From Lineus longissimus (taxonomy: Eukaryota; Nemertea; Pilidiophora; Heteronemertea; Lineidae): a DNA stretch of 64,000 bases. Shown in pieces: positions 1 to 13,596 of this stretch. The notes beneath the pieces were generated by a model that made no database searches, was not told the DNA's origin, and worked only from the letters and a program-made list of their open reading frames with translations. Numbering within the stretch: the first letter of the stretch is position 1; each line of letters begins with the position of its first letter. A program made the position numbers and the translations under genes. The stretch covers positions 9,860,001 to 9,924,000 of the forward strand of contig NC_088321.1 of assembly GCF_910592395.1 (NCBI RefSeq), given 5' to 3'.

Positions 1-3000
1 ATCTCAAAATTGCGGTCTCAGTTTGACCATAGGTAATTTCGACTCTGCATAACCAAAGGGAGCGTGATCGGTCGCGACGAGCGCCATCGCCGACTAACTT
101 TCATCGCCTGTAGTGTAATATTCCTAGTCTTATGACAAGTAATCATCGCAGAATCTCGAAATTGCAGTCTCAGATTGTCAAATCGGTCATCTCGACTCTG
201 TATAACCAAAATGAGCGTGATTTGACGCGACGAGCGCCATCGCCGACCTACTTTCATCGCCTGTAGTGTAATATTTCTAGTCTAATGACAAGTAATCATC
301 GCAGAATCTCGAAATTGCAGTCTCAGATTGTCAAATCGGTCATCACGACTCTGTATAACCAAAATGAGTGTGATTTGATGCGACGAGCGCCATTGCCGAC
401 CGATTTTCATCGCCAGTAGTGTAATATTGCTAGTGTAAAGACAACTAATCATTGCAGAATCTCAAAATTGCAGTCTTAGATTGTCAAATCGGTCATCTCA
501 ACTCTGCATGACCAAAATGAGTGTGATTGGTCGCGACGAGCGCACTCGCCGACCGACTTTCATCGCCGACCGACTTTCATCGCCAGTAGTCAAATATCGC
601 TATCAAATGACAACTTACCATCGCAGAATCTCAAAATTGTGGTGTCAGTTTGACCATCAGTCATCTAGACTCTGTATAACCAAAGTCAGCGTGATCGGTC
701 GCGACGAGCGCCATCGCCGACCGACTTTCATTACCAGTAGTGTAATATTGCTAGTCTAATGACAAGTAATCATCGCAGAATCTCGAAACTGCAGTCTCAG
801 ATTGTCAAATCGGTCATCTCAACTCTGTATCAGTAAAATGAGCGTGATTGCTCGCGACGAGCACACTCGCCGACCGACTTTCATCACCAGTAGTGTAATA
901 TCGCTATCAAATGACAACTTATCATCGCAGAATCTCGAAACTGCAGTCTCAGATTGTCAAATCGGTCATCTCAACTCTGCATGACCAAAGTGAGCGTGAT
1001 TGGTCGTGACGAGCGCACTCGCCAACCGACTTTCATCGCCGACCGACTTTCATCGCCAGTAGTGTAATATCGCTATCAAATGACAACTTATCATTGCAGA
1101 ATCTCAAAAATGTGGTGTCAGTTTGACCATCAGTCATCTCGAACCAAAAAATGAGCGTGATTGGTCGCGACGAGCGCCATCGCCGACCAACTTTCATCGC
1201 CAGAAGTGTAATATTGCTAGTCTAATGACAAGTCATCATCGCAGAATCTCAAAACTGCAGTCTCAGATTGTCAAATCGGTCATCTTGACTCTGTATAACC
1301 AAAATGAGCGTGATTTCAAGCGACGAGCGCCATCGCCGACTGACTTTCATTGCCAGTAGCGTAATATTGCTAGTGTAATGTCAACTCATCATCACAGAAT
1401 CTCGAAATTGCGGTCTCAGTTTATCTAATGGAGCATCTCGACTCTACATAATCAAAATGATCGTGATTGGTCGCGAGGAGCGCCATCGCCGACTGACTTT
1501 CATCGCCAGTAGTGTAATATAGCAATTGAATGACAACTTATCATTGCAGAATCTCAAAATTGCGGTCTCAGTTTGACCATCTGTCATCCTGGCTCTGCAT
1601 GACTAAGATGAGCGTGATTGGTCGCGACGAGCCCAATTGCCGACCGACTTTCATCGCCAGTAGTGTAATATCGCTATCAAATGACAACTTATCATCGCAG
1701 AATCTCGAAATTGCGGTCTCAGTTTGTCCAATCGTTTCTCTCAACTCTGTATTACCAAAATGAGCGTGATCGGTCACGACGAGCCCCATCCCCGACCGAC
1801 TTTCATCGCCAGTAGCGTAATATTGCTAGAATAATGACAACTGATCATCGCAGAATTTCAAAATTGCGGTCTCAGTTTGACCATAGGTCATTTCGACTCT
1901 GCATAACCAAAGTGAGCGAGATCGGTTGCGACGAGCGCCATCGCCGACCGACTTTCATCGCCTGTAGTGTAATATTCCTAGTCTAATGACAAGTAATCAT
2001 CACAAAATCTCGAAATTGCGGTCTCAGATTGTCAAATCGGTCATCTTGACTCTGTATAACCAAAATGAGCGTGATTTGACGCGACCAGCGCCATCGCCGA
2101 CCGACTTTCATCGCCAGTAGTGTAATATTGCTAGTCGAATGACAACTAATCATCGCAGAATCTCAAAATTGCGGTCACAGTTTGACCATAGGTCATTTCG
2201 ACTCTGCATAACCAAAGTGAGCGAGATCGGTTGCGACGAGCGCCATCGCCGACCGACTTTCATCGCCTGTAGTGTAATATTCCTAGTCTAATGACAAGTA
2301 ATCATCACAAAATCTCGAAATTGCGGTCTCAGATTGTCAAATCGATCATCTTGACTCTGTATAACCAAAATGAGCGTGATTTGACGCGACGAGCGCCATC
2401 GCCGACCGACTTCCATCGCCAGTAGCGTAATATTGCTAGTCTAAATTCAATTAATCATTGCAGAATCTCTAAATTGCGGTCTCAGTTGGTCCAATTGAGC
2501 ATCTCGACTCTGCATAAGCAAAATGAGCGTGATTGCTCGCGATGAGCGCACTCGCCGACCGACTTTCATCGCCGACCGACTTTCATCGCCGACCGACTTT
2601 CATCGCCAGTAGTGTAATATCGCTATCAAATGACAACTGATCATCGCAGAATCTCGAAATTGCAGTCTCAGATTGTCAAATCGGTCATCTCGACTCTGTA
2701 TAACCAAAATGAGCGTGATTTGACGCGACGAGCGCCATCGCCGACCTACTTTCATCGCCTGTAGTGTAATATTTCTAGTCTAATGACAAGTAATCATCGC
2801 AGAATCTCGAAATTGCAGTCTCAGATTGTCAAATCGGTCATCACGACTCTGTATAACCAAAATGAGTGTGATTTGATGCGACGAGCGCCATTGCCGACCG
2901 ACTTTCATCGCCAGTAGTGTAATATCGCTATCAAATGACAACTGATCATCGCAGAATCTCGAAACTGCAGTCTCAGATTGTCAAATCGGTCATCTCAACT

Positions 3001-6000
3001 CTGCATGGCCAAAGTGACGTGATTGGTCGCGACGAGCGCACTCGCCAACCGACTTTCATCGCCGACCGACTTTCATCGCCAGTAGTGTAATATCGCTATC
3101 AAATGACAACTTATCATCGCAGAATCTCAAAATTGTGGTGTCAGTTTGACCATCAGTCATCTCGACTCTGTAAAACCAAAATGAGCGTGATTGGACGCGA
3201 CGAGCGCCATCGCCGACCGACTTTCATCGCCAGTAGTGTAATATAGCAATTGAATGACAAATTATCACCGCAGAATGTCAAAATTGCGATCTCAGTTTGA
3301 CCATCCGTCATCTCGACTCTGCATGACTAAAGTGAGCGTGATTGGTCGCGACGACCCCAATCGCCGACTGACTTTCATTGCCAGTAGTGTAATATCGCTA
3401 CTGAATGACAACTTATCATTGCAGAATCTCAAAATTGCGATCTCAGTTTGACCATCTGTCATCTCGACTCTGCATGACTAAAGTGAGCGTGATTGGTCGC
3501 GACGACCCCAATCGCCGACTGACTTTCATCGCCAGTAGTGTAATATTGCTAGTCTATTGACAAGTAATCATTGCAGAATCTCGAAATTGCGGTCTCAGAT
3601 TGTCAAATCGGTCATCGCGACTCTGTATAACCAAAATGAGCGTGATTTGACGCGACGAGCGCCATCGCCGACCTACTTTCATCGCCAGTAGGGTAATATT
3701 GCTATCAAATGACAACTTATCATCGCAGAATCTCAAAATTGCAGTCTCAGATTGTCAAATCGGTCATCTCGACTCTGTATAACCAAAATGAGCGTGATTT
3801 GACGCGACGAGCGCCATCGCCGACCGACTTTCATCGCCAGTAGTGTAATATTGCTAGTCTATTGTCAAGTAATCATTGCAGAATCTCGAAATTGCGGTCT
3901 CAGATTATCAAATCGGTCATCGCGACTCTGTATAACCAAAATGAGGGTGATTTGAAGCGACGAGCGCCATCGCCGACCTACTTTCATCATCTGTAGTGTA
4001 ATATTTCTAGTCTAATGACAAGTAATCATCGCAGAATCTCGAAATTACAGTCTCAGATTGTCATATCGGTCATCTCAACTCTGTATAACCAAAATGAGAG
4101 TGATTTGACGCGACGAGCGCCATCGCCGACCGACTTTCATCGCCAGTAGTGTAATATTGCTAGTCTATTGACAAGTGATCATTGCAGAATCTCGAAATTG
4201 CGGTCACAGATTGTCAAATCGGTCATCGCGACTCTGTATAAGCAAAATGAGCGTGATTGGACACAACGAGCGCTATCGCCGACCGATTTTCATTGCCAGT
4301 AGTGTAATATTGCTAGTGTCATGTCAACTAATCATCACAGAATCTCAAAATTGCGGTCTCAGTTTGTCTAATGGAGCATCTCGACTCTACATAATCAAAA
4401 TGATCGTGATTGGTTGTGAGGAGCGCCATCGCCGACCGACTTTCATCTCCAGTAGTGTAATATCGCTATCAAATGACAACTTATCATTGCAGAATCTCAA
4501 AATTATGGTCTCAGGTTGTCCAATCGTTTCTCTCAACTCTGTATTACCAAAATGAGTGTGATCGGTCCTACGAGCCCCATCCCCGACCGACTTTCATCGC
4601 CAGTAGCGTAATATTGCTAGTCTAATGACAACTGATCATCGCAGAATCTCAAGATTGCGGTCTCAGTTTGACCATAGATCATTTCGACTCTGCATAACAA
4701 AAGTGAGGGTGATCGGTCGCGACGAGCGCCATCGCCGACCGACTTTCATCGCCTGTAGTGTAATATTCCTAGTCTAATGACAAGTAATCATCGCAGAATC
4801 CCGAAATTGCGGTCTCAGATTGTCAAATTGGTCAACTCGACTCTGTATAACCAAAATGAGCGTGATTTGACGCGACGAGCGCCAGCGCAGACCGACTTTC
4901 ATCGCCAGTAGTGTAATATTGCCAGTCGAATGACAACTAATCATCGCAGAATCTCAAAATTGCAGTCTCAGTTTGACCATAGGTCATTTCGACTCTGCAT
5001 AACCAAAAAGTGAGCGTGATCGGTCGCGACGAGCGCCATCGCCGACCGACTTTCATCGCCTGTAGTGTAATATTGCTAGTCTATTGACAAGTAATCATTG
5101 CAGAATCTCGAAATTGCGGTCTCAGATTGTCAAATCGGTCATCCCGACTCTGTATAACCAAAATGAGCGTGATTTAACGTGACGAGCGCCATCTCCGACC
5201 GACTTTCATTGCCAGTAGTGTAATATTGCTAGTCTAATGACAACTAATCATTGCAGAATCTCAAAATTGCAGTCTCAGATTGTCAAATCGGTCATCTCAA
5301 CTCTGCCATGACCAAAGTGACGTGATTGGTCGCGACGAGCGCACTCGCCAACCGACTTTCATCGCCGACCGACTTTCATCGCCAGTAGTGTAATATCGCT
5401 ATCAAATGACAACTTATCATCGCAGAATCTCAAAATTGTGGTGTCAGTTTGACCATCAGTCATCTCGACTCTGTAAAACCAAAATGAGCGTGATTGGACG
5501 CGACGAGCGCCATCGCCGACCGACTTTCATCGCCAGTAGTGTAATATTGCTAGTCTATTGACAAGTGATCATTGCAGAATCTCGAAATTGCGGTCACAGA
5601 TTGTCAAATCGGTCATCGCGACTCTGTATAAGCAAAATGAGCGTGATTGGACGCGACGAGCGCTATCGCCGACCGACTTTCATTGCCAGTAGTGTAATAT
5701 TGCTAGTATCATGTCAACTAATCATCACAGAATCTCAAAATTGCGGTCTCAGTTTGTCTAATGGAGCATCTCGACTCTACATAATCAAAATGATTGTGAT
5801 TGGTTGCGAGGAGCGCCATCGCCGACCGACTTTCATCTCCAGTAGTGTAATATCGCTATCAAATGACAACTTATCATTGCAGAATCTCAAAATTATGGTC
5901 TCAGGTTGTCCAATCGTTTCTCTCAACTCTGTATTACCAAAATGAGCGTGATCGGTCGCAACGAGCCCCATCCCCGACCGACTTTCATCGCCAGTAGCGT

Positions 6001-7246
6001 AATATTGCTAGTCTAATGACAACTGATCATCGCAGAATCTCAAGATTGCGGTCTCAGTTTGACCATAGATCATTTCGACTCTGCATAACAAAAGTGAGCG
6101 TGATCGGTCGCGACGAGCGCCATCGCCGACCGACTTTCATCGCCTGTAGTGTAATATTCCTAGTCTAATGACAAGTAATCATCGCAGAATCCCGAAATTG
6201 CGGTCTCAGATTGTCAAATTGGTCAACTCGACTCTGTATAACCAAAATGAGCGTGATTTGACGCGACGAGCGCCAGCGCCGACCGACTTTCATCGCCAGT
6301 AGTGTAATATTGCCAGTCGAATGACAACTAATCATCGCAGAATCTCAAAATTGCAGTCTCAGTTTGACCATAGGTCATTTCGACTCTGCATAACCAAAAA
6401 GTGAGCGTGATCGGTCGCGACGAGCGCCATCGCCGACCGACTTTCATCGCCTGTAGTGTAATATTGCTAGTCTATTGACAAGTAATCATTGCAGAATCTC
6501 GAAATTGCGGTCTCAGATTGTCAAATCGGTCATCCCGACTCTGTATAACCAAAATGAGCGTGATTTAACGTGACGAGCGCCATCTCCGACCGACTTTCAT
6601 TGCCAGTAGTGTAATATTGCTAGTCTAATGACAACTAATCATTGCAGAATCTCAAAATTGCAGTCTCAGATTTTCAAATCGGTCATCTCAACTCTGCATG
6701 ACCAAAGTGAGCGTGATTGGTCGCGACGAGCGCACTCGCCGACCGACTTTCATCGCCGACCGACTTTCATCGCCAGTAGTGTAATATCGCTATCAAATGA
6801 CAACTTATCATCGCAGAATCTCAAAATTGTGGTGTCAGTTTGACCATCAGTCATCTCGACTCTGTATAACCAAAAAGAGCGTGATGGGTCGCGACGTGCG
6901 CCATCGCCGACCGACTTTCATCGCCAGTACCGTAATATTGCTAGTCTACTGTCAACTAATCATCGCAGAATCTCAAAATTGCAGTCTCAGTTTGACCATA
7001 GGTTATTTCGATTCTGTATAAGGAAAATGAGTGTGATCGGTCGCAACGAGCACCATCGCCGACCGACTTTCATCGCCTGTAGTGTAATATTGCTAGTCTA
7101 ATGACAAGTAATCATCGTAGAATCTCGAAATTGCGGTCTCAGATTGTCAAATCGGTCATCTCGACTCTGTATAAGCAAAATGAGCGTGATTGGACGCGAC
7201 GAGCGCCATCGCCGACCGACTTTCATTGCCAGTAGCGTAATATTGC
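1..7246. repeat. ~151-bp satellite array, segment 1
   Basis: A tandem array of monomers about 151 bp long, head to tail. Each monomer carries landmarks such as GCAGAATCTC, TTGCGGTCTCAG, GACTCTG and GCCGACCGACTTTCATCGCC, ending in CAGTAGTGTAATATTGC. Subtypes differ after GTCTCAG (GTTTGACCAT, ATTGTCAAATCGG, GTTTGTCTAATGGAG, GTTTGTCCAATCG) and in the linker before CATCGCAGAATC. Some monomers have an internal 18-bp duplication of the GCCGACCGACTTTCATC block, present three times near 2550-2600. Open frames of 60-130 aa on both strands repeat with the monomer and are not genes. The segment ends exactly at the TA target site of the transposon at 7249. Confidence 0.97.
4140..6890. repeat. Higher-order tandem duplication, 1390-bp unit
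   Basis: A block of about nine monomers is repeated in tandem with an offset of 1390 bp. Positions near 4140-5530 match 5530-6890, including the rare variants GACAAGTGATCATTGC and TTGCGGTCACAG. The same 126-aa read-through frame appears at 4175-4555 and 5565-5945. The copies differ by only scattered substitutions and small indels, and the match decays after about 6870. Confidence 0.85.
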
Positions 7247-7248
7247 TA

Positions 7249-7279
7249 AAGTCTGTCTCAGCGGAGTAGTCAGTGGCAT
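7249..7279 (+). repeat. Left terminal inverted repeat of the DD82E transposon
   Basis: It begins AAGTCTGTCTCAG and ends GGCAT. It matches the reverse complement of 9328-9358 at 28 of 31 positions and lies directly after a TA. Confidence 0.9.
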
Positions 7280-7617
7280 ATCAAAGGCCATCAGCCACAA
7301 GCCAAGTGATAAGGCACTTGAACCAATTAGCAGCAGCAGTAAACAACACCAACACTGGCCTAGATCGTGACTCATAAAGTGACTATAGCATTTTCTGAAA
7401 TTTGGGTATAACTAGTTTTCTGAGTTTTGCATGTATTTCCTATGTAATGTCTGATGCTGAAGCTCACAATCAAAGTCTTTGCCTTCACATAATTTAAGAA
7501 CAAACTGCTGCTTTCAGGCAAAACTTCCTGGATGTTCTGACGTCAGCATTCCACACATATTGGCGGGGAATTTTAGCGCAGCATGCTTGTTGAAGGCATT
7601 TCCAGTCAACTGTCATC

Positions 7618-9120
7618 ATGGTTTGGCTTGCTTTGCCGGGATTCTCAACGTGTTCGTTTGTTTTCATACTGTTCATATTATATATTTTACCCGGTATACC
7701 CTGTGCTGAGGGCACATCTTCATCGAAAAAACAAAAGAAGGGAAAACCATTGACAAGTAGGCAAAAAGACATTGCTTTGAATGTGTTTGGTTATTTCAAA
7801 GGACTTCATCCTAAATGGAGTGTCGAGACTTTAGCGGATGAGACTGCTAAAGCATGTGGCTTATCAAGTCGTTCTATTCATCGAATAAGGAAGGAGAAAA
7901 AGGATAAGGGTTTTGTCTCAACACCCCGAAAGAAGAAGCTTGATACCAAGGAATTCATATCATTAAAGAACTATGATGACTTTACTCTGTCAGCTATTCG
8001 GTCCAAAGTACATTATTTCTTTTTTAACAACGAACCTCCAACTCTTAATAAAGTGAAAAAGGCAGTGGATGAGGATGCGGACCTTCCTTCAATTTCTCGA
8101 GCTCAACTTCACCGAATCTTAAAGGCGATTGGGTTTCTATTTAAGAAAAGGAGCAGAAGGAGTCTCATGATAGAACGGGATGATTTGATAGCCTGGCGAT
8201 ATAGATATCTTCGAGAAATTAGGCAGCATCGCAAGGAGGGACGTCCAATTTTCTATCTGGATGAAACATGGTGTTTTGCGGGTATGACTACTGGGAAGGC
8301 TTGGACTGATACTACTATCAAAACCAAAAAGCAAGCATTTCTTGAAGGGCGATCAACTGGACTTCGTGATCCCACTGGGAAAGGCGAAAGACTTATTGTT
8401 TTACATGTAGGCAGTGAAAATGGATTCCTCCAAGGAGCTGGGTTGGTTTATCGCACTACTGGGGCACTTGAGGACTACCATGGAGATATGAATGGTGAAA
8501 TCTTCCAGAAATGGTTCAGAGAGACACTTCTTCCAAAACTTCCTCCGCAAGCTGTCATAGTAATGGACAATGCGAGTTACCAAACTGTACAAATGGAAAA
8601 GTTACCAACCACTGCAACTACGAAGAAAGTTATGCAAGAATGGCTTTCCAAACATGATATACCATGGGAAACAAAAATGACCAAAAGACTTCTGTATGGA
8701 ATAATCAAGCAACATAAAGATACATATAAGGAATACATAGTGGACAATATGGCCAAGGATGCTGGATTCACTGTCTTGCGTTTGCCACCATATCATTGTG
8801 ACTTAAACCCTATTGAAATGGTTTGGTCACAGGTTAAGCGATATGTGCAATCAAACAATAAGGGATTCAAAATTCAAGAAGTTCGGACCCTTACCAATGA
8901 AGCATTAAGTAAGGTCACAGATGCTCAGTGGAGTAATTACTGTAAAAAGGTGAAAACAATTGAAAGTGATATGTGGAGGCTTGAGGGACTGATGGATGAT
9001 GTTGTGGACCGTATTATCATCAGTATTGGAGATGGAGAAAGCGATACGAGTGATTCCGAATATTCAGATTCTGAAACAGAGTGTGATTACGATATGGATG
9101 TACAAAATACACAAGAGTAA
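7618..9120 (+). CDS. DDE transposase, IS630/Tc1/mariner group, DD82E spacing
   Basis: A 500-aa transposase expected to cut and rejoin its own ends at TA sites in the nucleus. A helix-turn-helix-like N-terminal region (about residues 45-190) precedes the RNase H-fold catalytic core. The acidic triad is visible: Asp215 in YLDETW (codon 8260), Asp317 in VMDNASYQ (codon 8566), and Glu400 in CDLNPIEMVW (codon 8815), with 82 residues between the last two. The C-terminus is acidic and serine-rich. The start is uncertain: the ATG at 7618 gives an odd hydrophobic first 30 residues, and no other Met occurs before residue 186. A short 5' intron or a different start is possible. There are no stops or frameshifts. 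Confidence 0.92.
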   Translation: MVWLALPGFSTCSFVFILFILYILPGIPCAEGTSSSKKQKKGKPLTSRQKDIALNVFGYFKGLHPKWSVETLADETAKACGLSSRSIHRIRKEKKDKGFVSTPRKKKLDTKEFISLKNYDDFTLSAIRSKVHYFFFNNEPPTLNKVKKAVDEDADLPSISRAQLHRILKAIGFLFKKRSRRSLMIERDDLIAWRYRYLREIRQHRKEGRPIFYLDETWCFAGMTTGKAWTDTTIKTKKQAFLEGRSTGLRDPTGKGERLIVLHVGSENGFLQGAGLVYRTTGALEDYHGDMNGEIFQKWFRETLLPKLPPQAVIVMDNASYQTVQMEKLPTTATTKKVMQEWLSKHDIPWETKMTKRLLYGIIKQHKDTYKEYIVDNMAKDAGFTVLRLPPYHCDLNPIEMVWSQVKRYVQSNNKGFKIQEVRTLTNEALSKVTDAQWSNYCKKVKTIESDMWRLEGLMDDVVDRIIISIGDGESDTSDSEYSDSETECDYDMDVQNTQE

Positions 9121-9327
9121 TCAATAATTCATTAATGAAACACTTTTGGATAAGAAACTAAATGAACCTGACCATCAAGTAACACCCCACATTTCTTATG
9201 CATGCTTCCCCGCATGCTTCTGCCAAAATGTGAAATGACTATAACTGAGATAATGAGTGCTAGTCGGAGGTCATCTGCACCACTCAACTGCATGCCAGTG
9301 CGAAATATGATATCCTTAAGGCCTAAC

Positions 9328-9358
9328 ATGCCGCTGAGTACTCCCCTGAGACAGACTT
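9328..9358 (-). repeat. Right terminal inverted repeat of the DD82E transposon
   Basis: It ends GAGACAGACTT, followed by the TA target duplication. It is the imperfect reverse complement (28/31) of the left end at 7249-7279. Confidence 0.9.
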
Positions 9359-9360
9359 TA

Positions 9361-12300
9361 GTGTAATGTCAACTAATCATCACAGAATCTCAAAATTGCG
9401 GTCTCAGTTTGTCTAATGGAGCATCTCGACTCTGCATAAGCAAAATGGTCGTGATTGGTCACGAGGAGCGCCATCGCCGACCGACTTTCATCGCCAGTAG
9501 TGTAATATCGCAATTGAATGACAACATATCATTGCAGAATCTCAAAATTGCGGTCTCAGGGTGACCATCGGTCATCTCGACTCTGCATGACTAAAGTGAG
9601 CGTGATTGGTTGCGACGAGCCCAATCGCCGACCGACTTTCATCGCCAGTAGTGTAACATCGCTATCGCATGACAACTCTGCATAACGAAAGTGAGCGTGA
9701 TCGGTCGCAACGAGCACCATCGCCGACCGACTTTCATCGCCTGTAGTGTAATATTGCTAGTCTAATGACAACTAATCATCGTAGAATCTCGAAATTGCGG
9801 TCTCAGATTGTCAAATCGGTCATCTTGACTCTGTATAAGCAAAATGAGCGTGATTGGACGTGACGAGCGCCATCTCCGACCGACTTTCATCGCCAGTAGT
9901 ATAATATTGCTAGTCGAATGACAAGTAATCATCGCAGAATCTCAAAATTGCGGTCTCAGTTTGACCATAGGTCATTTCGACTCTGCATAACCAAAAAGTG
10001 AGCGTGATTGGTCGCGACGAGCCCAATCGCCCACCGACTTTCATCGCCAGTAGTGTAACATCGCTATCGAATGACAACTTATCATCACAGAATCTCGAAA
10101 TTGCGGTCTCAGTTTGTCCAATCGTTTCTCTCAACTCTGTATTACCAAAATGAGCGTGATCGGTCGCGACGAGCCCCATCCCCGACCGACTTTCATTGCC
10201 AGTAGCGTAATATTGCTAGTCTAATGACAACTGATCATCGCAGAATCTCAAAATTGCGGTCTCAGTTTGACCATAGGTCATTTCAACTTTGCATAACAAA
10301 AGTGAGCATGATCGGTCGCGATGAGCGCCATCGCCGACCGACTTTCATCGCCTGTAGTGTAATATTCCTAGTCTAATGACAGGTAATCATCGCAGAATCT
10401 CGAAATTGCGGTCTCAGATTGTCAAATCGGTCATCTCGACTCTGTATAAGCAAAATGAGCGTGATTTTACGTGACGAGCGCCATCGCCGACCGACTTTCA
10501 TCGCCAGTAGTGTAATATTGCTAGTCTAATGACAACAAATCATTGCAGAATCTCAAAATTGCAGTCTCAGATTGTCAAATCGGTCATCTCAACTCTGCAT
10601 GACCAAAGTGAGCGTGATTGGTCGCGACGAGCGCACTCGCCGACCGACTTTCATCGCCGACCGACTTTCATCGCCAGTAGTGTAATATCGCTATCAAATG
10701 ACAACTTATCATCGCAGAATCTCAAAATTGTGGTGTCAGTTTGACCATCAGTCATCTCAACTCTGTATAACCAAAAAGAGCGTGATCGGTCGCGACGTGC
10801 GCAATCGCCGACCGACTTTCATCGCCAGTAGCGTAATATTGCTAGTCTACTGTCAACTAATCATCGCAGAATCTCAAAATTGCAGTCTCAGTTTGACCAT
10901 AGGTTATTTCAACTCTGCATAACGAAAGTGAGCGTGATCGGTCACAACGAGCACCATCGCCGACCGACTTTCATCGCCTGTAGTGTAATATTGCTAGTCT
11001 AATGACAAGTAATCATCGTAGAATCTCGAAATTGCGGTCTCAGATTGTCAAATCGGTCATCTCGACTCTGTATAAGCAAAATGAGCGTGATTGGACGCGA
11101 CGAGCGCCATCGCCGACCGACTTTCATCACCAGTAGCGTAATATTGCTAGTGTAATGTCAACTAATCATCACAGAATCTCAAAATTGCGGTCTCAGTTTG
11201 TCTAATGGAGCATCTCGACTCTACATAATCAAAATGATCGTGATTGGTCGGGAGGAGCGCCATCGCCGACCGACTTTCATCGCCAGTAGTGTAATATCGC
11301 AATTGAATGACAACTTATCATTGCAGAATCTCAAAATTGCAGTCTCAGTTTGACCATCGGTCATCTCGACTCTGCATGACTAAAGTGAGCGTGATTGGTC
11401 GCGACGAGCCCAATCGCCGATCGACTTTCATCGCCAGTAGTGTAATATCGCTATCGAATGACAACTTATCATCGCAGAATCTCGAAATTTCGGTCTCAGT
11501 TTTTCCAATCGTTTCTCTCAACTCTGTATTACCAAAATGAGCGTGATCGGTCGCGACGAGCCCCATCCCCGACCGACTTTCATCGCCAGTAGTGTAATAT
11601 TGCTAGTCTAATGACAAGTAATCATCGCAGAATCTCAAAATTGCGGTCTAAGTTTGACCATAGGTCATTTCGACTCTGCATAACCAAAGTGAGCGTGATC
11701 GGTAGCGACGAGCACCATCGCCGACCGACTTTCATCGCCTGTAGTGTAATATTCCTAGTTTAATGACAAGTAATCATCGCAGAATCTCGAAATTGCGGTC
11801 TCAGATTGTCAAATCGGTCATCGTGACTCTGTATAACCAAAATGAGCGTGATATGATGCGACGAGCGCCATCGCCGACCGACTTTCATCGCCAGTAGTGT
11901 AATATTGCTAGTCGAATGACAACTAATCATCGCAGAATCTCAAAATTGCGGACTCAGTTTGACCATAGGTCATTTCGACTCTGCATAACCAAAAAGTGAG
12001 CATGATCGGTCGCGACGAGCGCCATCGCCGACCGACTTTCATCGCCTGTAGTGTAATATTGCTAGTCTATTGACAAGTAATCATTGCAGAATCTCAAAAT
12101 TGCGGTCTCAGATTGTCAAATCGGTCATCGCGACTCTGTATAACCAAAATGAGCGTGATTTGACGCGACGAGCGCCATCGCCGACCGACTTTCATCGCCA
12201 GTAGTGTAATATTGCTAGTCGAATGACAACTAATCATCGCAGAATCTCAAAATTGCGGACTCAGTTTGACCATAGGTCATTTCGACTCTGCATAACCAAA

Positions 12301-13596
12301 AAGTGAGCATGATCGGTCGCGACGAGCGCCATCGCCGACCAACTTTCATCGCCTGTAGTGTAATATTGCTAGTCTATTGACAAGTAATTATTGCAGAATC
12401 TCAAAATTGCGGTCTCAGATTGTCAAATCGGTCATCGCGACTCTGTATAACCAAAATGAGCGTGATTTGACGCGACGAGCGCCATCGCCGACCGACTTTC
12501 ATCGCCAGTAGTGTAATATTGCTAGTCTAATGACAACCAATCATTGCAGAATCTCAAAATTGCAGTCTCAGTTTCACCATAGGTCATTTCGACTCTCATA
12601 ACCAAAGTGAGCGTGATCGGTCGCGACGAGCGCCATCGCAGACCGACTTTCATCGCCTGTAGTGTAATATTGCTACTCTAATGACAAGAAATTATCGCAG
12701 AATCTAGAAACTGCGGTTTCAGATTGTCAAATCGGTCATCTCGACTCTCTATGAGCAAAATGAGAGTGATTGGACGCGACGAGCGCCATCGCTGACCGAC
12801 TTTCATCGCCTGTAGTGTAATATTGTTAGTCTATTGACAAGTAATTATTGCAGAATCTCAAAATTGCGGTCTCAGATTGTCAAATCGGTCATCGCGACTC
12901 TGTATAACCAAAATGAGCGTGATTTGACGTGACCAGCGCCATCGCCGACCGACTTTCATCGCAAGTAGTGTAATATTGCTAGTCTAATGACAACAAATCA
13001 TTGCAGAATCTCAAAATTGCAGTCTCAGATTGTCAAATCGGTCATCTCAACTCTGCATGACCAAAGTGAGCGTGATTGGTCGCGACGAGCGCACTCGCCG
13101 ACCGACTTTTATCGCCGACCGACTTTCATCGCCAGTAGTGTAATATCGCTATCAAATGACAACTTATCATCGCAGAATCTCAAAATTGTGGTGTCAGCTT
13201 GATCATCAGTCATCTCGAACCAAAAAGAGCGTGATCGGTCGCGACGTGCGCCATCGCCGACCGACTTTCATCGCCAGTAGCGTAATGTTGTTAGTCTACT
13301 GTCAACTAATCATCGCAGAATCTCAAAATTGCAGTCTCAGTTTGACCATAGGTTATTTCGACTCTGCATAACGAAAGTGAGCGTGATCGGTCGCAACGAG
13401 CACCATCGCCGACCGACTTTGATCGCCTGTAGTGTAATATTGCTAGTCTACTGTCAACTAATCATCGCAGAATCTCAAAATTGCAGTCTCAGTTTGACCA
13501 TAGGTTATTTCGACTCTGCATAACAAAAGTGAGTGTGATCGGTCGCAACGAGCACCATCGCCAACCGACTTTCATCACCAGTAGTGTAATATCGAT
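9361..13596. repeat. ~151-bp satellite array, segment 2
   Basis: The same satellite resumes in register after the transposon, starting GTGTAATGTCAACTAATC. It contains the same monomer subtypes. A local two-monomer (about 303-bp) repeat carrying the CATAACCAAAAAGTGAGCATG variant occurs around 11,930-12,330. No gene is visible. Confidence 0.96.

Larger units (their letters stand above)
7249..9358 (+). mobile_element. IS630/Tc1/mariner-group DNA transposon, DD82E (Sailor-like), structurally complete
   Basis: A 2,110-bp element inside the satellite. The duplicated TA target is at 7247-7248 and 9359-9360; removing the element and one TA restores an ordinary monomer (TTGCTAGTGTAATGTC). The ends are inverted repeats, and the single gene is an uninterrupted transposase. 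Nothing gene-like is seen in the about 370-bp leader or the about 240-bp trailer. Clean ends and an open gene mean recent insertion and possible activity. The Sailor assignment rests on the D-to-E spacing counted from the sequence. Confidence 0.9.

Noticed and set aside
1-7246. CRISPR-like regular repeats
   Set aside because: The repeat unit is contiguous 151-bp satellite without unique spacers, and the DNA is animal.
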